A stretch of 64,000 nt of DNA from Rhizobacter sp964253025 (lineage in GTDB: Bacteria; Pseudomonadota; Gammaproteobacteria; Burkholderiales; Burkholderiaceae_C): contig NZ_CAXUQC020000001.1 in NCBI RefSeq assembly GCF_964253025.1, positions 186,001 through 250,000 of the forward strand. The letters run 5' to 3'. Below are positions 52,435 to 61,930 of the stretch, in pieces. The translations under genes were made by a program, and so were the position numbers. The notes beneath the pieces were generated by a model. It was not told the origin of the DNA. It worked only from the letters and a program-made list of their open reading frames with translations, and did not search any database. Position 1 is the first letter of the stretch, and each line of letters begins with the position of its first letter.

Positions 52435-52511
52435 TGGTCGGGGTGAGAGGATTCGAACCTCCGGCCTCTACGTCCCGAACGTAGCGCTCTACCAGGCTAA
52501 GCTACACCCCG
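52435..52511 (-). tRNA. proK: tRNA-Pro (anticodon CGG)
   Basis: A complete cloverleaf on the minus strand. Acceptor CGGGGTG pairs with CACCCCG; anticodon stem CTACG/CGTAG encloses TTCGGGA, giving anticodon CGG (codon CCG). The T-arm is GGTTCGAATCC and the 3' CCA is encoded. A terminator follows. Acts in translation. Confidence 0.95.
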
Positions 52512-52627
52512 ATGTTTTTTCGTATTTCTCTGCGTTCTTCTTTGCGTTGTTCTGCTCTGGCGGCGCACTCGCGGTTGCCGGGGTCCATCGCTCGCATCAG
52601 TGGTTCGCAACGGTGCGGTTGGCGCTC

Positions 52628-53623
52628 TCAGGAAGAGCGGTCCACCGACCGAACGCAGAATTCTATCAGAGCTTCCTTGTGGGCGGAAGGGGGCAGCAGC
52701 GACAAACTGAGGCGGGCCTTCTCGGCCTCGGCGCGGGCGGCTTCGCGCGTCACTTCCAGTGCGCCGGTTCGGCGAACGATCTCGACGATCTCGGCCAGCC
52801 GGGTGACCTCGCCGTGCTCGATCGCATGGCGGATGAGGGCGCGGTCTTCCTCGCTGGCGCGCTCCATGGCCACGAGCAGCGGCAGCGTGGGCTTGCCCTC
52901 GCGCAGGTCGTCGCCAACGTTCTTGCCGAGCTGCGACGTGGAGCCTTCGTAGTCGAGGAGGTCGTCGACAAGCTGGAAGGCGGTGCCCAGTGAACGACCA
53001 TAGGAGGCGCAGGCGTCTTCCACCTCGGCATTGGCGCCGGCCAGCACGGCGCCCAGGCGAGCGCTGGCTTCGAAGAGCTTGGCGGTCTTGAAGCGAATGA
53101 CCTTCAGGTAGTCCTCGACGGCCAGGTCGGCGTCGTGCATGTTCATCAGCTGCAGGACCTCGCCCTCGGCGATCACGTTGGTCGCGTCGGCCAGCACCTC
53201 GAGCACCCGCATGCGATTGACCGAGACCATCATCTGGAAGGCGCGCGAGTAGAGGAAGTCGCCGACGAGCACGCTGGCCGCGTTGCCGAACAGGGCATTG
53301 GCGGTCTGGCGACCGCGGCGCAGGTCGGATTCATCGACGACGTCGTCGTGCAGCAGGGTGGCCGTGTGGATGAACTCCACCGTCGCGGCCATTTCGTAGC
53401 GCTCGCGTCCCTGGAAGCCCAGCGCGTTCGCGAACAGCAGCACGAGCATCGGGCGCAGGCGCTTGCCGCCGGCGCTGATGATGTAGTGCGAGATCTGGTT
53501 GATGAGGACAACCTCGGACGCGAGCCTCAGGCGGATGACGGCATCCACCTCACGCATCTCCGCCGCGACGAACGCAGCGTGGCTGGAGGAAACTTCGGAA
53601 GGGGAGGAGGGTGACGGCTGCAC
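52628..53623 (-). CDS. ispB: Octaprenyl diphosphate synthase
   Basis: A 331-residue trans-prenyltransferase that builds the ubiquinone side chain. The first aspartate-rich motif is LHDDVVDESDLRRG and the second LVDDLLDYEG; GGKRLRP binds the isopentenyl substrate. The GTG start is chosen because a perfect TATAAT lies about 25 bases upstream, leaving a leader of about 18 bases; no ATG gives the usual N-terminus. It is divergent from rplU. Confidence 0.9.
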   Translation of the reverse strand: MQPSPSSPSEVSSSHAAFVAAEMREVDAVIRLRLASEVVLINQISHYIISAGGKRLRPMLVLLFANALGFQGRERYEMAATVEFIHTATLLHDDVVDESDLRRGRQTANALFGNAASVLVGDFLYSRAFQMMVSVNRMRVLEVLADATNVIAEGEVLQLMNMHDADLAVEDYLKVIRFKTAKLFEASARLGAVLAGANAEVEDACASYGRSLGTAFQLVDDLLDYEGSTSQLGKNVGDDLREGKPTLPLLVAMERASEEDRALIRHAIEHGEVTRLAEIVEIVRRTGALEVTREAARAEAEKARLSLSLLPPSAHKEALIEFCVRSVDRSS

Positions 53624-53647
53624 GTTGGGCTCAATTGGGTATCGCAA

Positions 53648-53653
53648 ATTATA
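53648..53653 (-). promoter_or_regulatory. -10 box of ispB
   Basis: TATAAT on the minus strand, the exact consensus, with no convincing -35. Transcription would start close to 53641. Confidence 0.5.
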
Positions 53654-53754
53654 GGAAGAGCGGGCGCTGACCCCCAGCCCTGGGGGTGTGGCCGTCGCAC
53701 CCGTGCAGACCTCCGCCCGGGTGCACGATTTTTCGGCACGGGCCCCGGCTGCCG

Positions 53755-53763
53755 TGCTAGAAT
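53755..53763 (+). promoter_or_regulatory. Extended -10 promoter of rplU-rpmA
   Basis: TGCTAGAAT combines the TG extension with TAGAAT. It lies 75 bases ahead of rplU, leaving a leader typical of ribosomal operons. Confidence 0.5.
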
Positions 53764-53837
53764 GTTCGGCTCTGCGTGTCAAGCAGGGCAGTTCCAGGGC
53801 GTTCAGGCGCCCGGAGCCGATTCACTGAAAGGCTGAT

Positions 53838-54149
53838 ATGTACGCGCTCATCAAAACCGGTGGCAAGCAATACAAGGTTGCTGCTGGCGAAAAAATCAAG
53901 GTAGAACAGATTGCTGCGGACGTTGGCCAAGAGATCACGATCGACCAGGTGCTGGCTGTTGGAGCCGGTGCCGATCTGAAGGTCGGGACTCCCTTGGTAG
54001 CTGGCGCAACCGTTGTGGCCACCGTGGTGGCTCAAGGCAGGCACGACAAGGTGCGCATCTTCAAGATGCGTCGCCGCAAGCACTATCAGAAGCGTCAAGG
54101 CCACCGCCAGGCCTTCACCGAGCTTCAGATCAGCGCCGTCAACGCCTGA
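53838..54149 (+). CDS. rplU: Ribosomal protein L21
   Basis: 103 residues; N-terminus MYALIKTGGKQYKVAAGEKI and the C-terminal KMRRRKHYQKRQGHRQ are the L21 pattern. Part of the large ribosomal subunit, binding 23S rRNA. It heads the rplU-rpmA operon, and rpmA follows after 35 bases. Confidence 0.97.
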   Translation: MYALIKTGGKQYKVAAGEKIKVEQIAADVGQEITIDQVLAVGAGADLKVGTPLVAGATVVATVVAQGRHDKVRIFKMRRRKHYQKRQGHRQAFTELQISAVNA

Positions 54150-54184
54150 GTCTGGCAGTCCATCCGAGTTCTAGGAGTTAAACC

Positions 54185-54442
54185 ATGGCACAGAAAAAGG
54201 GCGGCGGTTCCACACGGAACGGCCGCGACTCTCAACCGAAGATGCTGGGCGTGAAAGCGTTCGGCGGCGAGGCCATCTCGGCCGGCTCGATCATCGTTCG
54301 TCAGCGTGGCACGCAGTTCCACCCTGGCGTGAACGTCGGCATCGGCAAGGACCACACCCTGTTCGCACTGACCGACGGCACCGTCGAGTTCGCGGTCAAG
54401 GGTTCGGCCAACCGCCGTACCGTCAACATCAAGGCGGCCTGA
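54185..54442 (+). CDS. rpmA: Ribosomal protein L27
   Basis: 85 residues beginning MAQKKGGGSTRNGRDSQPK, the L27 N-terminus that reaches towards the peptidyl transferase centre. The family block RQRGTQFHPGVNVGIGKDHTLFAL is present. A strong terminator follows. Confidence 0.97.
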   Translation: MAQKKGGGSTRNGRDSQPKMLGVKAFGGEAISAGSIIVRQRGTQFHPGVNVGIGKDHTLFALTDGTVEFAVKGSANRRTVNIKAA

Positions 54443-54489
54443 GGCGGGCTTCGGGGCTGTTCTGCAGCCCCGGCCAGCCAGACCGAACG

Positions 54490-54519
54490 AAGCCCCGGTT
54501 CGCCGGGGCTTTGTTTTTT
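54490..54519 (+). terminator. Rho-independent terminator after rplU-rpmA
   Basis: Stem AAGCCCCGG/CCGGGGCTT with a TTCG loop and the tail TGTTTTTT. It separates the ribosomal genes from obgE. Confidence 0.92.
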
Positions 54520-54633
54520 GCGGAAGACGGAGCCGGTGGCTTACGATTCGCACGGGCCCGTGCCGATCGGCGCGAGCCCCGCTTCCTCTTTTGAACGGTG
54601 GCCCACCGGGGCGCCGTGTGTGGACAAACAGTC

Positions 54634-55737
54634 ATGAAATTCGTTGACGAAGCCACGATCGACGTCGTCGCAGGCGATGGCGGCAACGGCTGCATGAGCT
54701 TTCGCCGCGAGAAGTTCCTGCCCTTCGGTGGGCCGAACGGCGGCGATGGTGGTCGCGGCGGCAGCGTGTACGCCGTGGGCGACCGCAACCTCAACACCCT
54801 GATCGACTACCGTTACGCCCGACGCCATGAAGCGCGCCGGGGCGAGAACGGCCGGGGCTCCGACCAGTTCGGCGCTGCCGCCGAGGACATCGTCCTGCGC
54901 ATGCCGATGGGCACGATCATCACCGACCTGGAAACGGGCAACGTGATCGCCGAACTCCTCGTGCCGGACGAGAGGGTGCTGCTGGCCAAGGGGGGCGACG
55001 GCGGCTTCGGCAACATGCACTTCAAGACCAGCACGAACCGGGCGCCGCGCCAGAAGACACCCGGCTGGCCGGGGCAGGCCTTCAAGCTGAAGCTCGAGAT
55101 GCGCGTGCTCGCCGACGTCGGCCTGCTGGGCATGCCCAACGCCGGCAAGTCCACGCTCATCGCGGCCATCTCGAATGCGCGGCCGAAGATCGCCGACTAC
55201 CCGTTCACCACGCTGCACCCGAACCTGGGCGTGGTCCGCGTCGCGGCAGAGCAGAGCTTCGTCGTGGCCGACATCCCGGGTCTCATCGAAGGGGCCTCGG
55301 AAGGCGCGGGCCTCGGCCACCTCTTCCTGCGCCACCTGCAGCGCACCCACCTGCTGCTGCACCTTGTCGACATGGCGCCGTTCGACGATTCCGTCGACCC
55401 CGTGGCGCAAGCCAAGGCGATCGTGGCCGAGCTGAAGAAGTACGACGAGCAGCTGTACAACAAGCCGCGCTGGCTCGTGCTCAACAAGCTCGACATGGTG
55501 CCCGCCGACGAGCGCGAGCAGCGGGTGAAGGACTTCGTCAAGCGCTTCAAGTGGAAAGGCCCGGTGTTCCAGATCTCGGCCCTCACGCGCGAAGGCTGCG
55601 AAGGCCTGGTTCATGCCGTCTACCAGCACGTGTCCAAGCTCAAGAACGTGGTGCCGGACGATCCGGATCCCCGCTTTGCCGATCCCGATGCCCCGACCGC
55701 CGCGGAAGGGGCCCAGCCGAACGCCGCCCATGACTGA
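54634..55737 (+). CDS. obgE: Obg/CgtA GTPase
   Basis: A 367-residue ribosome-associated GTPase. The glycine-rich Obg fold (about 1-158: VVAGDGGNGCMSFRREKF) precedes the G domain with G1 GMPNAGKST, G3 DIPGL and G4 NKLD. It acts in 50S assembly and stress signalling. The start is the ATG beginning MKFVDEA. The stop overlaps proB by eight bases. Confidence 0.96.
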   Translation: MKFVDEATIDVVAGDGGNGCMSFRREKFLPFGGPNGGDGGRGGSVYAVGDRNLNTLIDYRYARRHEARRGENGRGSDQFGAAAEDIVLRMPMGTIITDLETGNVIAELLVPDERVLLAKGGDGGFGNMHFKTSTNRAPRQKTPGWPGQAFKLKLEMRVLADVGLLGMPNAGKSTLIAAISNARPKIADYPFTTLHPNLGVVRVAAEQSFVVADIPGLIEGASEGAGLGHLFLRHLQRTHLLLHLVDMAPFDDSVDPVAQAKAIVAELKKYDEQLYNKPRWLVLNKLDMVPADEREQRVKDFVKRFKWKGPVFQISALTREGCEGLVHAVYQHVSKLKNVVPDDPDPRFADPDAPTAAEGAQPNAAHD

Positions 55738-56848
55738 CGCGCTCAAGAACGCCCGCCGCATCGTGGTGAAGGTGGGCTCCACCCTCGTCACCAACGAAGG
55801 GCGTGGGGTGGATGCCGAGGCGATCGGCACCTGGTGCCGCCAGATGGCGGCGCTGGCCGCACAGGGGCGCGAGGTGGTGATGGTCTCGAGCGGTGCCATT
55901 GCCGAAGGCATGAAGCGCCTGGGCTGGAGCAGCCGTCCGAAGGAAATCCATGAGCTGCAGGCGGCGGCGGCCGTCGGCCAGATGGGCCTCGCCCAGATCT
56001 ACGAGACGCAGCTGCGCACCTACGGCATGGGCAGCGCACAGGTGCTGCTGACGCACGCCGACCTGGCCGATCGGGAGCGCTACCTGAACGCCCGCTCCAC
56101 CTTGCTGACCCTGCTGCGGCTGAACGTCGTGCCGGTGATCAACGAGAACGACACGGTCGTCACCGACGAGATCAAGTTCGGCGACAACGACACCCTGGGT
56201 GCCCTGGTCGCCAACCTGATCGAGGCCGACGCGCTGGTCATCCTGACGGACCAGAAGGGCCTGTACTCGGCCGACCCGCGCAAGGACCCCAACGCCGAGT
56301 TCATCCACGAGGCGCGCGCCGGCACGCCGGAGCTCGAGCGCATGGCCGGCGGCGCCGGATCGAACCTCGGACGCGGCGGCATGATCACCAAGATCCTGGC
56401 GGCCAAGCGCGCTGCACGCAGCGGGGCCTCCACCGTCATTGCATGGGGCCGGGAACCCGATGTGCTGATCCGCCTCGCGGCCGGCGAATCCATCGGCACG
56501 GCCCTCACGGCCAGCACGGCCAAGACCACGGCCCGCAAGCAGTGGATGGCCGATCACCTGCAGATGCGCGGGGCCGTCACGGTCGACGATGGCGCCGTCG
56601 CCAAGCTGCGCGATGGTGGCAAGAGCCTTCTGCCCATCGGCATCGTGAGCGTGGCCGGCGAGTTCCTGCGGGGCGACGTGATCGCGGTGCGGAATGCGGC
56701 GGGCGCCGAAGTGGCGCGCGGCCTGGCGAACTACTCGGCGTCCGAGGCGCGGCTCATCGCCCGCCATCCCTCGACCGACTTCGAGCGCCTGCTCGGATTC
56801 ACGGGCGAGCCCGAGATGATCCACCGCGACAACCTGATCCTCAGCTGA
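55730..56848 (+). CDS. proB: Glutamate 5-kinase
   Basis: A 372-residue enzyme for the first step of proline synthesis. The amino-acid kinase domain (about 8-255) has VVKVGSTLV and VINENDTVVTDE; a C-terminal PUA domain (about 275-360) follows. Its start lies inside the last codons of obgE, so translation is coupled. Confidence 0.95.
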   Translation: MTDALKNARRIVVKVGSTLVTNEGRGVDAEAIGTWCRQMAALAAQGREVVMVSSGAIAEGMKRLGWSSRPKEIHELQAAAAVGQMGLAQIYETQLRTYGMGSAQVLLTHADLADRERYLNARSTLLTLLRLNVVPVINENDTVVTDEIKFGDNDTLGALVANLIEADALVILTDQKGLYSADPRKDPNAEFIHEARAGTPELERMAGGAGSNLGRGGMITKILAAKRAARSGASTVIAWGREPDVLIRLAAGESIGTALTASTAKTTARKQWMADHLQMRGAVTVDDGAVAKLRDGGKSLLPIGIVSVAGEFLRGDVIAVRNAAGAEVARGLANYSASEARLIARHPSTDFERLLGFTGEPEMIHRDNLILS

Positions 56849-56900
56849 GCGTGACGACGCGGCAGTGCCCGGCTGGCGCCGGCCATGCCTGACGTCGTGC

Positions 56901-56919
56901 GCGGCCTCTCGCAGGCCGC
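56901..56919. terminator. Hairpin between proB and rppH
   Basis: GCGGCCT/AGGCCGC, seven base pairs, in the short space between converging genes. There is no T-tract, so it is only a possible terminator. Confidence 0.3.
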
Positions 56920-56924
56920 AGGGT

Positions 56925-57539
56925 TCAGCCCGACGGGTCGCCCTCGTCCTGGGGCGCGTGCGGGAGCACCATTCCGCCCTCGCGCGGGGCGGCTTCCTCA
57001 GCTGGCGGCTCGTCGCGATGGTGGGTGCGCATGCCGGAGCGCAGGTAGCGGTTGTGGTGCGCGCTGCTGCGCGGCAGGTAGCGGGCGAGCTCGGTGAGGG
57101 CCATCTGGTAGACCTCCCGCTTGAACTCGATGACCCACTCGAGCGGCACCCAGTACTCGTTCCACCGCCACGCGTCGAACTCCGGGTGGTCGCTGGCGCG
57201 CAGGTTCATGTCGCTGTCGCGGCCGATGAGCTGCAGCAGGAACCAGATCTGCTTCTGTCCGCGGTAGTGGCCGCGGGCATCGCGGCGGATGAAGTGGTCG
57301 GGCACCTCGTAGCGCAGCCAGTCGCGGGTGCGCGCGACGATGCGCACGTGGTCAGGCAGCAGCCCGACTTCCTCGTGAAGTTCGCGGAACATCGCCTGCT
57401 CGGGCGTCTCCCCGTACTTGATCCCGCCCTGCGGAAACTGCCAGGAGTGGGTGCGGATCCGCTTGCCCCAGAACACCTGGTTCCGGGGGTTGAGCAGGAT
57501 GATGCCGACGTTGGGTCTGAACCCATCCCGGTCGAGCAT
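56925..57539 (-). CDS. rppH: RNA pyrophosphohydrolase (Nudix)
   Basis: A 204-residue enzyme that removes pyrophosphate from mRNA 5' ends to start decay. N-terminus MLDRDGFRPNVGIILLN; Nudix box GGIKYGETPEQAMFRELHEE in outline. The start has GAGGTGA just upstream; a longer frame is ignored. The C-terminal tail (about 160-204) is longer and hydrophilic compared with E. coli RppH. Confidence 0.94.
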   Translation of the reverse strand: MLDRDGFRPNVGIILLNPRNQVFWGKRIRTHSWQFPQGGIKYGETPEQAMFRELHEEVGLLPDHVRIVARTRDWLRYEVPDHFIRRDARGHYRGQKQIWFLLQLIGRDSDMNLRASDHPEFDAWRWNEYWVPLEWVIEFKREVYQMALTELARYLPRSSAHHNRYLRSGMRTHHRDEPPAEEAAPREGGMVLPHAPQDEGDPSG

Positions 57540-57666
57540 AATCACCTCGAAATCTCTAGTTGAAATCATTATTGCACCGGTATGACGGGAATCAACCCCG
57601 CATAACCCCGCTCCGCACGGAGCGCCGTGCCTCCACCGAACCCATGATCACCCCCGCGACCTGCCC

Positions 57667-59412
57667 ATGAAAGCGTCCCAGTTTTTCATCTCCACCCTGA
57701 AGGAAGCGCCCGCAGAAGCCGAGGTCGTCAGCCAGAAGCTGATGATGCGGGCGGGCTACATCAAGCGGCTGGGCGCCGGCATCTACAGCTACATGCCGAT
57801 GGGCCTGCGTGTCATCCGCAAGGTCGAGAACATCATCCGCGAGGAGATGACGCGGGCCGGTGCGGTGGAGCTCCTCATGCCGGTCGTGCAGCCGGCCGAG
57901 CTGTGGCAGGAGTCCGGCCGCTGGGACAAGATGGGCCCGGAGATGCTGCGGGTGAAGGACCGCCACGACCGTGACTTCATCATCCAGCCGACGAGCGAGG
58001 AGGTCATCACCGACATCGCCCGCCAGGAACTGCGCAGCTACCGCCAGCTGCCCAAGAACTTCTTCCACATCCAGACCAAGTTCCGTGATGAGCGTCGCCC
58101 GCGCTTCGGCGTAATGCGGGGCCGCGAGTTCACGATGAAGGACGCCTACTCCTTCGATCGCAACCCCGAGGCGGCGATCAAGAGCTACGAGGCCATGTAC
58201 ACGGCCTACTGCCGCATCTTCGAGCGCCTGGGTCTGACCTACCGCGCCGTGGCGGCCGACACCGGCGCGATCGGGGGCGCGCTGTCGCACGAGTTCCAGG
58301 TGATCGCCGACACCGGCGAAGACGCGCTCGTCTACTGCCCGCAGTCCGACTACGCGGCCAACATCGAACTGGCCGAGGCCCTGCCCCTGCTCGCCCAGCG
58401 CGCGGCCGCGACGGCCGCCATGGAGAAAGTGGCCACGCCCGGCAAGAGCACCTGCGCCGACGTGGCGGAACTGCTGGCCGTGCCCCTGGAGCGGACCGTG
58501 AAGTCACTCGTCCTCGCGACCGACGACAAGACCGAGAAGGGCGACGCCGCCGGCACCACCGTCTGGCTGCTGCTGGTGCGTGGCGACCACGACCTCAATG
58601 AAGTGAAGGCCGGCAAGGTGCCGGGCCTGAACGGCGGCTTCCGCTTCGCGACCACGGCCGAGATCGAGCAGCACTTCGGCTGCAAGCCGGGTTACCTGGG
58701 CCCGGTCGGGCTCAAGGCGCCCGTCAAGGTGGTGGCCGACCGCACGGTCGCCAACATGAGCGACTTCATCTCGGGCGCCAACGAAGCCGGCTTCCACCTC
58801 ACCGGCCTCAACTGGGGCCGCGACCTGCCCGAGCCCGACCTGGTCGCCGACATCCGCAATGTCGTTGAGGGCGACCCGTCGCCGGACGGCAAGGGGGCGC
58901 TGGCCATCCAGCGCGGCATCGAGGTCGGCCATGTGTTCAACCTTGGCACCGTGTATTCCAAGCCGCTCAATGCGACCTACCTCGACGAGCAGGGCAAGCC
59001 GCAGCTGATGGAGATGGGCTGCTACGGCATCGGCGTCACCCGCATCCTCGGTGCTGCCATCGAGCAGAACCACGACGAGCGCGGCATCATCTGGCCGGCA
59101 TCGATGGCGCCGTTCGAGGTCGTGCTCTGCCCGATCAGCTATGACCGTTCGCCGGAGGTCCAGGCCGCCGCCGACCGCCTGCATGATGAACTGCAGGCGC
59201 TCGGCATCGACGTCATGCTGGACAACCGGGGTGAGCGCCCCGGTGCCATGTTCGCCGACTGGGAGCTGGTGGGTGTTCCGAATCGGGTGGTGCTGGGAGA
59301 CCGCGGGCTCAAGGAAGGGCAGGTCGAGTACCAGGGCCGTCGTGACCCTGCGGCCACCAACGTGCCCCTGGCAGACATCGTGGCCTTCGTGAAGGCCCGA
59401 CTGGGCCGATGA
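57667..59412 (+). CDS. proS: Prolyl-tRNA synthetase
   Basis: A 581-residue class II synthetase of the bacterial type. Motif 2 region FRDERRPRFGVMRGREFTMKDAYSF and motif 3 GCYGIGVTRILGAA are visible. An editing (YbaK-like) insertion occupies about residues 225-380. The C-terminal anticodon domain is normal. It charges tRNA-Pro, one gene of which is encoded in this window. Confidence 0.97.
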   Translation: MKASQFFISTLKEAPAEAEVVSQKLMMRAGYIKRLGAGIYSYMPMGLRVIRKVENIIREEMTRAGAVELLMPVVQPAELWQESGRWDKMGPEMLRVKDRHDRDFIIQPTSEEVITDIARQELRSYRQLPKNFFHIQTKFRDERRPRFGVMRGREFTMKDAYSFDRNPEAAIKSYEAMYTAYCRIFERLGLTYRAVAADTGAIGGALSHEFQVIADTGEDALVYCPQSDYAANIELAEALPLLAQRAAATAAMEKVATPGKSTCADVAELLAVPLERTVKSLVLATDDKTEKGDAAGTTVWLLLVRGDHDLNEVKAGKVPGLNGGFRFATTAEIEQHFGCKPGYLGPVGLKAPVKVVADRTVANMSDFISGANEAGFHLTGLNWGRDLPEPDLVADIRNVVEGDPSPDGKGALAIQRGIEVGHVFNLGTVYSKPLNATYLDEQGKPQLMEMGCYGIGVTRILGAAIEQNHDERGIIWPASMAPFEVVLCPISYDRSPEVQAAADRLHDELQALGIDVMLDNRGERPGAMFADWELVGVPNRVVLGDRGLKEGQVEYQGRRDPAATNVPLADIVAFVKARLGR

Positions 59413-60056
59413 GCGGGCTGTTCACGGCCGCCCCGGGCATCACCCGGCGGCGGTTGGCCTTGTCGGCGGTGGCCATGCCCTGTGCCGGGCTCCTGCCCGA
59501 CGTGGCCCATGCGGGCCGCCAGGCGGAGGAGCCGCTGGCCGACTCTGTGCGGTCGGTGCTGTCCGCAGCCATCGCCAACAACGCACCGCCCAAGCCGACC
59601 TTCGACAACGTTCAGGACCGCATCGTCTACCTGCGCTGGCTGGGCGAGATGAGCAACCGGCTCAAGAAGCGCAAGTCCGAGAACGTGACCCGCATCGAGT
59701 TCCTCGAGACGGTGTACTACGAGTCGAAGCGGGCCGGCCTCGAGCCGGCGTTGCTGCTCGGGTTGATCCAGGTGGAGAGCGGCTTTCGCAAGTACGCCAT
59801 CAGCATTGCTGGCGCCCGGGGCTACACCCAGGTCATGCCGTTCTGGACGCGCCTGATCGGCGACGGCGAACCGGCCCGACTGTTCCACATGCAGACCAAC
59901 CTTCGCTTCGGCTGCGTCATCCTGCGCCACTACCTCGACCGCGAGCGCGGCGACATGTACATGGCGCTCGGCCGCTACAACGGCAGCCGGGGCAAGCCGC
60001 AGTACCCCAACCTCGTGTTCGGGGCGAGGAAGGCGTGGGAATGGAAGCCCGCGTAG
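59409..60056 (+). CDS. Lytic murein transglycosylase (SLT domain)
   Basis: A 215-residue exported enzyme that cleaves peptidoglycan glycan strands. The N-terminus has a twin-arginine-like TRRRLALSAVAM and a hydrophobic segment ending near ADVAHAG. The catalytic Glu lies in LIQVESGFRKYAIS, and GARGYTQVMPFW is the SLT motif. Its ATG overlaps the proS stop (ATGA). Confidence 0.9.
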   Translation: MSGLFTAAPGITRRRLALSAVAMPCAGLLPDVAHAGRQAEEPLADSVRSVLSAAIANNAPPKPTFDNVQDRIVYLRWLGEMSNRLKKRKSENVTRIEFLETVYYESKRAGLEPALLLGLIQVESGFRKYAISIAGARGYTQVMPFWTRLIGDGEPARLFHMQTNLRFGCVILRHYLDRERGDMYMALGRYNGSRGKPQYPNLVFGARKAWEWKPA

Positions 60057-60072
60057 GGGCTCCGGCGCAAGT

Positions 60073-60645
60073 TCAGAGGCCGGTCCAGGCCGTGGGGGCG
60101 GCGGACGCCACGCCCAGCAGCTCGAGCACGCGCTCGACGGTTTCGTCGACCATCGCCTCGATGCTCGTCGGCCGGTGGTAGAAGGCGGGCAGAGGTGGGA
60201 ACACGATGCCGCCCATTTCGGTGACGGCCGTCATGTTGCGCAGGTGAGCCAGGTTGAAGGGCGTCTCACGCACCATCAGCACCAGGCGTCGCCGTTCCTT
60301 GAGGGTGACATCCGCAGCCCGGCTCAGCAGGTTGTCGGACAGGCCGTGGGCCACCGCGGCGAGCGTCTTCATGGAGCAGGGGGCGATCACCATCGCGGCC
60401 GTGGCGAACGAGCCGCTGGCAATGGCAGCCCCGACGTCGCCCGGGTGGTACGCGGTGTGGGCGAGGCCTTCCAGGGCGGTGCGGTCCAGCCCCAGTTCGT
60501 GGTGCACGTTGAGCACCCCGGCGGGGCTCACGACGAGGTGCGTCTCGCGTCCGGCGGCGCGAAGCCGCTCAAGCAGGCGCACGCCGTACACGGCGCCCGT
60601 CGCGCCGGTGATGCCCACCACGACGCGGGCGCGCGGGTCGGTCAT
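60073..60645 (-). CDS. ubiX: Flavin prenyltransferase UbiX
   Basis: A 190-residue flavoprotein making prenylated FMN for UbiD decarboxylases in ubiquinone synthesis. GITGATGAVYGVRLL is the FMN-binding start, and SGSFATAAMVIAPCSMKTLAAVAHG and LVLMVRETPFN are family blocks. Seven bases downstream of grxD. Confidence 0.94.
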   Translation of the reverse strand: MTDPRARVVVGITGATGAVYGVRLLERLRAAGRETHLVVSPAGVLNVHHELGLDRTALEGLAHTAYHPGDVGAAIASGSFATAAMVIAPCSMKTLAAVAHGLSDNLLSRAADVTLKERRRLVLMVRETPFNLAHLRNMTAVTEMGGIVFPPLPAFYHRPTSIEAMVDETVERVLELLGVASAAPTAWTGL

Positions 60646-60652
60646 GCGGCGC

Positions 60653-60973
60653 TCAGGCGGCCTTGCTGCCCAGGACCTGCTGCAGTTCGCCCGCCTCGTA
60701 CATCTCCATCATGATGTCCGAGCCGCCGACGAATTCGCCGTCGACATAGAGCTGCGGGATGGTGGGCCAGTTGGCGTATTCCTTGATGCCCTGGCGCACT
60801 TCCGCGTCGTCGAGGACGTTCACGGTGGTGAGGTCGGACACGCCGCAGGCCTTCAGGATCTGCACGGCACGGCCGGAGAAGCCGCACATCGGGAACTGCG
60901 CGGTGCCCTTCATGAAAAGCACGACGCGGTTGCCTTTGACGAGTTCGTCGATGCGTTGTTGGGTGTCGCTCAT
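60653..60973 (-). CDS. grxD: Monothiol glutaredoxin (Grx4 type)
   Basis: A 106-residue protein with the CGFS active site (FPMCGFSGRA) and the glutathione-binding WPTIPQLYVDGEFVGGSDI. It carries and delivers [2Fe-2S] clusters in the cytoplasm. The ATG beginning MSDTQQRIDELV is the family's start; an upstream extension is ignored. Confidence 0.95.
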   Translation of the reverse strand: MSDTQQRIDELVKGNRVVLFMKGTAQFPMCGFSGRAVQILKACGVSDLTTVNVLDDAEVRQGIKEYANWPTIPQLYVDGEFVGGSDIMMEMYEAGELQQVLGSKAA

Positions 60974-61085
60974 GGTCTGAAGCCGGTCGAACCGGTTGAA
61001 AACGTGTCGGACCGACAAGGATAAGGCATCGCGGCCCCGCCATGGCGGCCGGGGGCTTGGCGGGGGTGCTGCCCTTTGCGGCGGA

Positions 61086-61742
61086 TCAGAACTCGTAGGA
61101 GAAACCGAACTGCAGCACCGGCGACAGGCGAAGGTCGCGCACGACCTCGTCGAAGCTGCGCGAGCCGTTCACCGCGCGGCCCACGCGCCCGATGGAGCCC
61201 GGGTTGGTGGACATGATGCCCACGTCGGCCGAGAAGCCCCAGCTGCGTCGCGCGCCGCTGTAGCCGATGCCGAGGTAGGTGCTCGTGCTCATCGGGTCGT
61301 TGTGGGCGGCGCTGCCGGTGGGGTCGTAGCCGCCGCTGCGCTGGTCGATGCTCAGCGCACGCGAACCGCCGGACATGCCCCACAGGGACGTGCGCGGGCC
61401 GAAGACGAAGCCGCCGGTGGCCCGAAGGCCGCTCAGGCTGTATGCGTTCGGCGTGGGGCGCAGGTAGTAGTCGCCCATCACGCTCAAGCCCGACAGGGCG
61501 AATGCGTGGTCGTTGTCGTCCGGCCGGCTGCGCAGCGGGGTGGAGTGGGTGGAGAAGGCGAGACGCCCCTGGACGCGGTTCCAGCTCAGGTCGAAGAGGC
61601 TGCTGCTGGAACCCGCGTCGGCCGCCGAGGCGGCCGGCAGGGAAGCCAGGGCTTGCGAGGGCGGTGTCTCGGCGCGGACCGGTGACAGCCCGCACACGGT
61701 GCAGAGTGCGCACGAGGCGGCGAGGGACAAGGCGTGGCGCAT
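61086..61742 (-). CDS. Exported protein, probable outer-membrane beta-barrel
   Basis: A 218-residue protein with a signal peptide (about 1-24, ending PVRA). The mature part has alternating polar and hydrophobic residues and ends in Phe (FGFSYEF), as in outer-membrane proteins. Segments such as GDYYLRP and YLGIGYSG look like barrel strands. It lies between the grxD and prmC genes of an otherwise conserved cluster; no family is certain. Confidence 0.7.
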   Translation of the reverse strand: MRHALSLAASCALCTVCGLSPVRAETPPSQALASLPAASAADAGSSSSLFDLSWNRVQGRLAFSTHSTPLRSRPDDNDHAFALSGLSVMGDYYLRPTPNAYSLSGLRATGGFVFGPRTSLWGMSGGSRALSIDQRSGGYDPTGSAAHNDPMSTSTYLGIGYSGARRSWGFSADVGIMSTNPGSIGRVGRAVNGSRSFDEVVRDLRLSPVLQFGFSYEF

Positions 61743-61930
61743 GGTCGTTCCCGGAACGTCTTCTTGTGGAGATTCGCTTCAGGCAACCGTTTCGGGTGGA
61801 ACCGGCCCCTTGAGTGGAATGCTACGCCGGAAGATTCCGACCGTGTGTCACTGACTGCGTCCTGCCGGTGATTGGCGGGCAAAACCGAACCGCGAACGGC
61901 CTGAAATCCGGCCGTCCGACCCCCTGAACC